Of a stretch of DNA of 64,000 nucleotides, positions 60,201 through 64,000 are shown piece after piece; position 1 is the stretch's first letter; each line of letters begins with the position of its first letter. The notes beneath the pieces are model-generated. The model did no database searches and was not told where the DNA came from. It saw only the letters and a program-made list of their open reading frames with translations. This DNA comes from Entonaema liquescens. Taxonomy: Eukaryota > Ascomycota > Sordariomycetes > Xylariales > Xylariaceae. The translations under genes and the position numbers were made by a program. Location of the stretch: positions 248,001-312,000 of the forward strand of contig CADCSX010000011.1 of NCBI GenBank assembly GCA_902805475.1. Direction: 5' to 3'.

Positions 60201-60634
60201 CGCGCCTAACTTTAGTAATTACGAACTGCCACATGCTTATACAGCGAGCATATGCTTACTTGTTAGCTATAGCTCGTATGCAATGCAAACAAACATGTTC
60301 GTCAATTCTTTCCGAGGAAACCGTTTTTTTTTTTTTTTAGTCCAGCCGTCAACATGGGGACTCCCATGATACGAGGGGACGTAATCCCCGAGTTATGGAG
60401 CCGCGTGGTCCCAGCTTTCACTTAGCGAGATATCGTCAATCGTACCCCGGGGATGATCAGTGGCCAGCACCTAGACATTGGTAAGGGAATGGGCTGAGTT
60501 GCTCACCGCCTACACTCAGAAGACTAGATTAGGAGGCTTCATACCCCTTAATGCAATATCACTTAAACTCTAGTAGTATAAATTATTATTATATTCATTT
60601 CGTTCATTCATGCGTTCATTATTTTGGCGTATCC
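57296..60634. other. Convergent intergenic region
   Basis: About 3.3 kb. Frames at 57455-58173 follow the upstream gene but carry no motif and overlap in several phases, so they may be 3' UTR. A TAGGTAGGTAGGG cluster lies at 58190-58212. A T run occurs at 60326-60339. No gene is supported. Confidence 0.5.
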
Positions 60635-61530
60635 TTAGTCGGCTGGTTGGATACCAATTGCTGTTGCTGCAGCAGTCAGGTCCATCATATCGTCTGCGCG
60701 GAGGGCTTTCGTGGCCCATATCACCACTCCACGCGCGTCGATAGCAAACAAACCGGACTGCTGCCACTTGTTCCCCATAACCGTTGAAGGCCCCTCATTT
60801 TCGTCCGCCGTCACTCTGCTAGAAGTGTCTTGCCTGAAGCTGCTCGTACGCTGAACAGAGTTGGCTACTTTTATGCCCAGCCAACCCTTCTCCTTCCAGC
60901 CCTGTATTTGCGTGGTGGGGTTAAACATGTACCAAATACTCCCCAGCCCTAACCCCCACGCGGCGTAGATGGCGCGGTCTTCGTCGATGACTACCTTGAC
61001 GTTCCACGCGCCGCCTATTAAGTCTAGCCATTTGCGCGTTGCGTCCAGGGAAGAATGTGACACGGCTATGCAGGTCAATCTGCCTTGGTTCTTTATGGCG
61101 AGGTCTCGGAGAGCTAAGAAAGACTTCTGTGCAACTGTGATTTTAATCTAGTTAGTGCTAGGCAGGTGTGTGACGGTAGGGGCCGAGCCATACAGGCACA
61201 TCCTACACATCGAAGAAAGAGAACAATTGTCGGCTTTCCACCATCGAAGGAAAGCTGGCGATCTCTATCGATGGGAGCTAAGTCGCCTGGTTTGGGACAT
61301 TCAGCGACGGGTACTGGCGGAGGAGGTGGTGATAACCAGGCTTGCGCAGTAAGTGGAAGTTTCTTGGTATTCATCCAGCCCGCCCAGCCTGAATTAGATT
61401 CTTCTAAGTCATCGAGACCCGGTATAGAACCGTCCTTGGATTTATTGGATTTGGATGAAGAAAAGTCAAGGGCGTCGCTCGACAACCCGACCTTCTTCAT
61501 CGCTAACTTTGTAGTCAAGCTTGTAAACAT
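60635..61530 (-). CDS. Peroxiredoxin-like (AhpC/TSA-type, thioredoxin-fold) protein
   Basis: A probable redox protein of the fungal AhpC/TSA antioxidant group. Exons 61194-61530 and 60635-61134 join across a GTATGG...CACAG intron of 59 nt to give 278 residues. The junction restores the active-site region FLRCVGCAFAQKSF, with a CxxC pair at Cys108 and Cys111, next to a strand-like IVLFL. Further thioredoxin-fold elements follow: LTCIAVSHSS, then VVIDEDRAIYAAWGLGLGSIWYMFNP, then GLFAIDARGVVIWATKA. About 80 residues before the fold are low-complexity, with a polyproline run near 68-74. The ATG at 61530 (MFTSLTTKLAMKK) is the first one giving a plausible N-terminus; the upstream open frame to 61773 looks like leader. 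The partner reductant and true substrate are unknown. Confidence 0.9.
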
Positions 61531-64000
61531 CTTGACCTCCCACGACCTGCACTCGAAGAATAGAGAAGAGAAATAATGCAATGGTAAATTAGTAGAGAAT
61601 ACGATTAGCACTAGCTGTATGGTGTAGATCTTATGAGAAACGAGAGGAACTAAACAAAGATCTATTAAAGAATAACTAGCTGGAAAGAAAAAGAGAAACG
61701 TCAAACGAAAAGAAACATCACCGGCGCCAGAAGACAAGGCTGATGGAACTCCTTGATACAAGGACCGTCTCAACCCTTCCTAGTGATCTGAGGCTAGTCT
61801 GAAGATTAAACCCCTGGCTAGACCCCTTGAATTTCACGAGGCTGATGCCAAGAATTCTCGAAAGCTCGTGAGTTTAGACCAATCGGGTTTAGTAGCATTT
61901 CAATTGCAGTAGCAAATTCGCGGGGTTAGCCAAGAGCTCAAGGTGATCCTAGAAACCCTGATTATTGAATTCCTTCGTCCTATGCATAGAAGGTGATGGA
62001 TAAAATTCTTCCATCGTGTACGGCGCTTCGGTGTTCTCAGCCCCTGGACAACTGGCCTTTAAATGGAGACCGAGCCTGCACGCCGTAACCTTGGAATACT
62101 GTTGGTTTCAAGTTAAGACATGAAAGTCCTCTAGTTATAGGAATTCAAAAGGAATTCTTTGTTCGACGATGTGCTCGCCACGAGAGTTAATTTCGCTAGT
62201 GGAATAGGTGTTATGGTAAGTATTCGAGGTTCCAATTCCGCAACTGTAATATTTCGAACCGTAAGAGCACTAGGGCGCTGGTATCTGCAGCTTAATATTT
62301 ATGATTGTTCGATGGTAATTATATGAGGTAGCCTCATAGTAACGAAGTATTCATCGTAAGACCTGGGGACGTTTAACACAGGATGGGTAAGGCCTCCAAG
62401 TCTAGAACACTGAGTTATCGTCCGGCTAGATGTCGGTAGTATCAAAGGAAATTGTACTTTGAATTCTTCCATATCTATGTTGCCAAAAGGAGAAAGTATT
62501 AGCTGGCCCGGTGGATCGAGGTAGACAACTCAAGCGCATCCCGTTGTCAGAATAGGAAAGTAGACGGCGTAGCCGGTTGAGGTGTAACCAAGAGGACCCC
62601 AACCAAGTTAATGGAAATCAATGTCAGCGCTGGTTTATTGTTTGCTTAGGTTATCCCAAAGGTATATCTGAGCGGATCTCAGCCGTTTAAGGAACTGGAG
62701 ATAGTGTTCCATTGTTCCCCGGTGATGACGCCAAATCAGAGGACAAGTCAAAGGTACGGACAAATAATTATTCGTCTTCTCTTAATGTTAGCGGTTAGCT
62801 GTTGGCGTTAGCTTATATTATAACACCAACACCTACTAGCGACGGAGAATTTTCATACTTCTCTCTTAATAAATTATGTCAGATTCGTTGGCTGATGAGG
62901 TTATGGTGCACAAATGGCCGTTCTAACTTCAGGCCAGCTTGTTCGGCTAAAGACTAAAATACTCAAAAGCCCGCTGAAGTCTCGAAGTCTCGAAGTCTCA
63001 AAGTATTTACCAATGAGTCGGGTTATACTGATATGTACCTAGATATACCTAGGTATTAGGCTAGGTATATGAACAGAGATCAGCCAAGAGGATCTAAGCT
63101 AAGGTCCCCGCGAATACATAAGAATTGGCGTATGACGTCAAAGATGATAGCCACTTATACCCACGTGTAGCACGTATGTAGAGAAGTCTGTAGCACGGAA
63201 AGATAAAGTCTCGTAGGCTTTCCTAGAATGCAATAACCCTCATCCGGATATTCTCAGCTTTTCGTATGTCGTATGCTGGTCCTAGTTTGTCGCTTCTTTC
63301 AAAGTGTCCCAAATAGGCGAGGAAAAAGGATGCGTGGCTCACGACTTGCAGGTGACAAGCTGACGAGGTCGGTTACATCACTTGTACTCTTCTCGTGGTG
63401 TACTACCGTCCCATATTGGTGGCGGGTCTCTGAGGTTCTTCGCCCATCTTTATAGTTCGTCCTATGACGATTGTACCCATGCGTTTCTTTTTTGCGATTT
63501 GACACGACTTGACATCGCGGGACTTATATGAGAACTTTTTTTTTAAGAGCCTCATGACGGATAAGTTGACCAACATTAGTTAGTTACCTGCGAATTAGCA
63601 AGGAAATCAATGCGATCTGGCAGTTTAGTGACTGATCGACAGGGACATGGGCTATTCCATGTGCTTGGTTCGCATTTCGACGGAGGACGTCGGTCAGATT
63701 GGAGATCTCACAGGCAAACCGGATGCTTGGGTTGGATCCAAACGTCATTCATTGAAATAAGAGAAAGTTGGTCCTGACCATGTCTTGACCATGCCTTACG
63801 CTTAAAGAGTACCCAGGTATTAGGTTACACCTCTCTGTCTGATTTGAGGGTGGCAAAGATAGATTTCAGGGACTTGCGTCTTTATTGCAGTAAAGTTATT
63901 AAATATTTAGTCTTGTTTAGGACCAATTATAGGAGACTCAGCTGCCTATGTGCATACATGTATACGTATAATACCTGAGGTACCTACATATGTAGGTCTC
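61531..64000. other. Intergenic region at the right end
   Basis: No gene is supported. Contains a short GAAGTCTC triplication (62976-63003) and TACCTAGGTA-type motifs (63036-63070 and the last 40 bases). Frames at 63273-63505 have no motifs. Confidence 0.5.

Noticed and set aside
1..64000. tRNA or rRNA genes
   Set aside because: I looked for B-box-like GGTTCGANTCC sequence and for rRNA-like blocks on both strands and found nothing that folded convincingly. A covariance-model search would be decisive.

Overview
This window looks like a chromosomal segment from a filamentous ascomycete, probably a sordariomycete (inference). Its genes are monocistronic and interrupted by short GT-AG introns of about 50-230 nt. 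Pyrimidine-rich tracts lie ahead of several starts. The repertoire is typically fungal: a SUR7/PalI-like eisosome protein, a Pbs2-type HOG MAPKK, a fungal caleosin and an Hst2-like sirtuin. A very AT-rich repeat has arms that differ only by transitions, the mark expected of repeat-induced point mutation (RIP). No bacterial operon, CRISPR array, rRNA or convincing tRNA was seen.

Layout. 1-8.4 kb has no recognisable gene. 8.8-11.0 kb (+) is an otubain-type deubiquitinase with a long disordered tail. 12.6-13.8 kb (-) is a lipoyl/octanoyl transferase (LipB/Lip2 family) whose frame is broken or carries a 37-nt micro-intron. 13.8-21 kb is gene-poor, with tandem repeats and one weak small membrane ORF. 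21.3-22.0 kb (+) is a four-helix SUR7-family protein with a possible frameshift in its tail. 24.0-26.0 kb (-) is the HOG-pathway MAPKK. 30.4-32.2 kb (+) is an AEC/PIN-like membrane transporter, followed by a sirtuin at 33.3-34.7 kb (+). 37.03-37.70 kb is the RIP-mutated terminal-inverted-repeat element. 39.0-41.2 kb (+) is a large disordered proline-rich protein. 43.0-43.9 kb (+) is a caleosin/peroxygenase, convergent with an SLC35F-type transporter at 44.7-45.9 kb (-). 46-55.5 kb is gene-poor. 55.5-57.3 kb (+) is a five-exon conserved-looking protein of unknown function. 60.6-61.5 kb (-) is a thioredoxin-fold peroxiredoxin-like protein. The rest to 64 kb is intergenic.

The genes form no biosynthetic cluster. 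They are housekeeping and stress functions: ubiquitin editing, lipoylation, osmosensing MAPK signalling, plasma-membrane domains, NAD-dependent deacetylation, lipid-droplet oxylipin chemistry and redox. They are separated by long intergenic stretches rich in TAGGTA/TACCTA motifs and microsatellites. I did not find a convincing new multi-gene system. The strongest non-routine signals are the RIP-decayed inverted-repeat element, the disrupted lipB frame, the frame problem in the SUR7 tail, and the exon structure of the disordered protein near 40.6 kb. Gene models were built by hand from splice sites and frame continuity. Every multi-exon model below closes to a whole number of codons.
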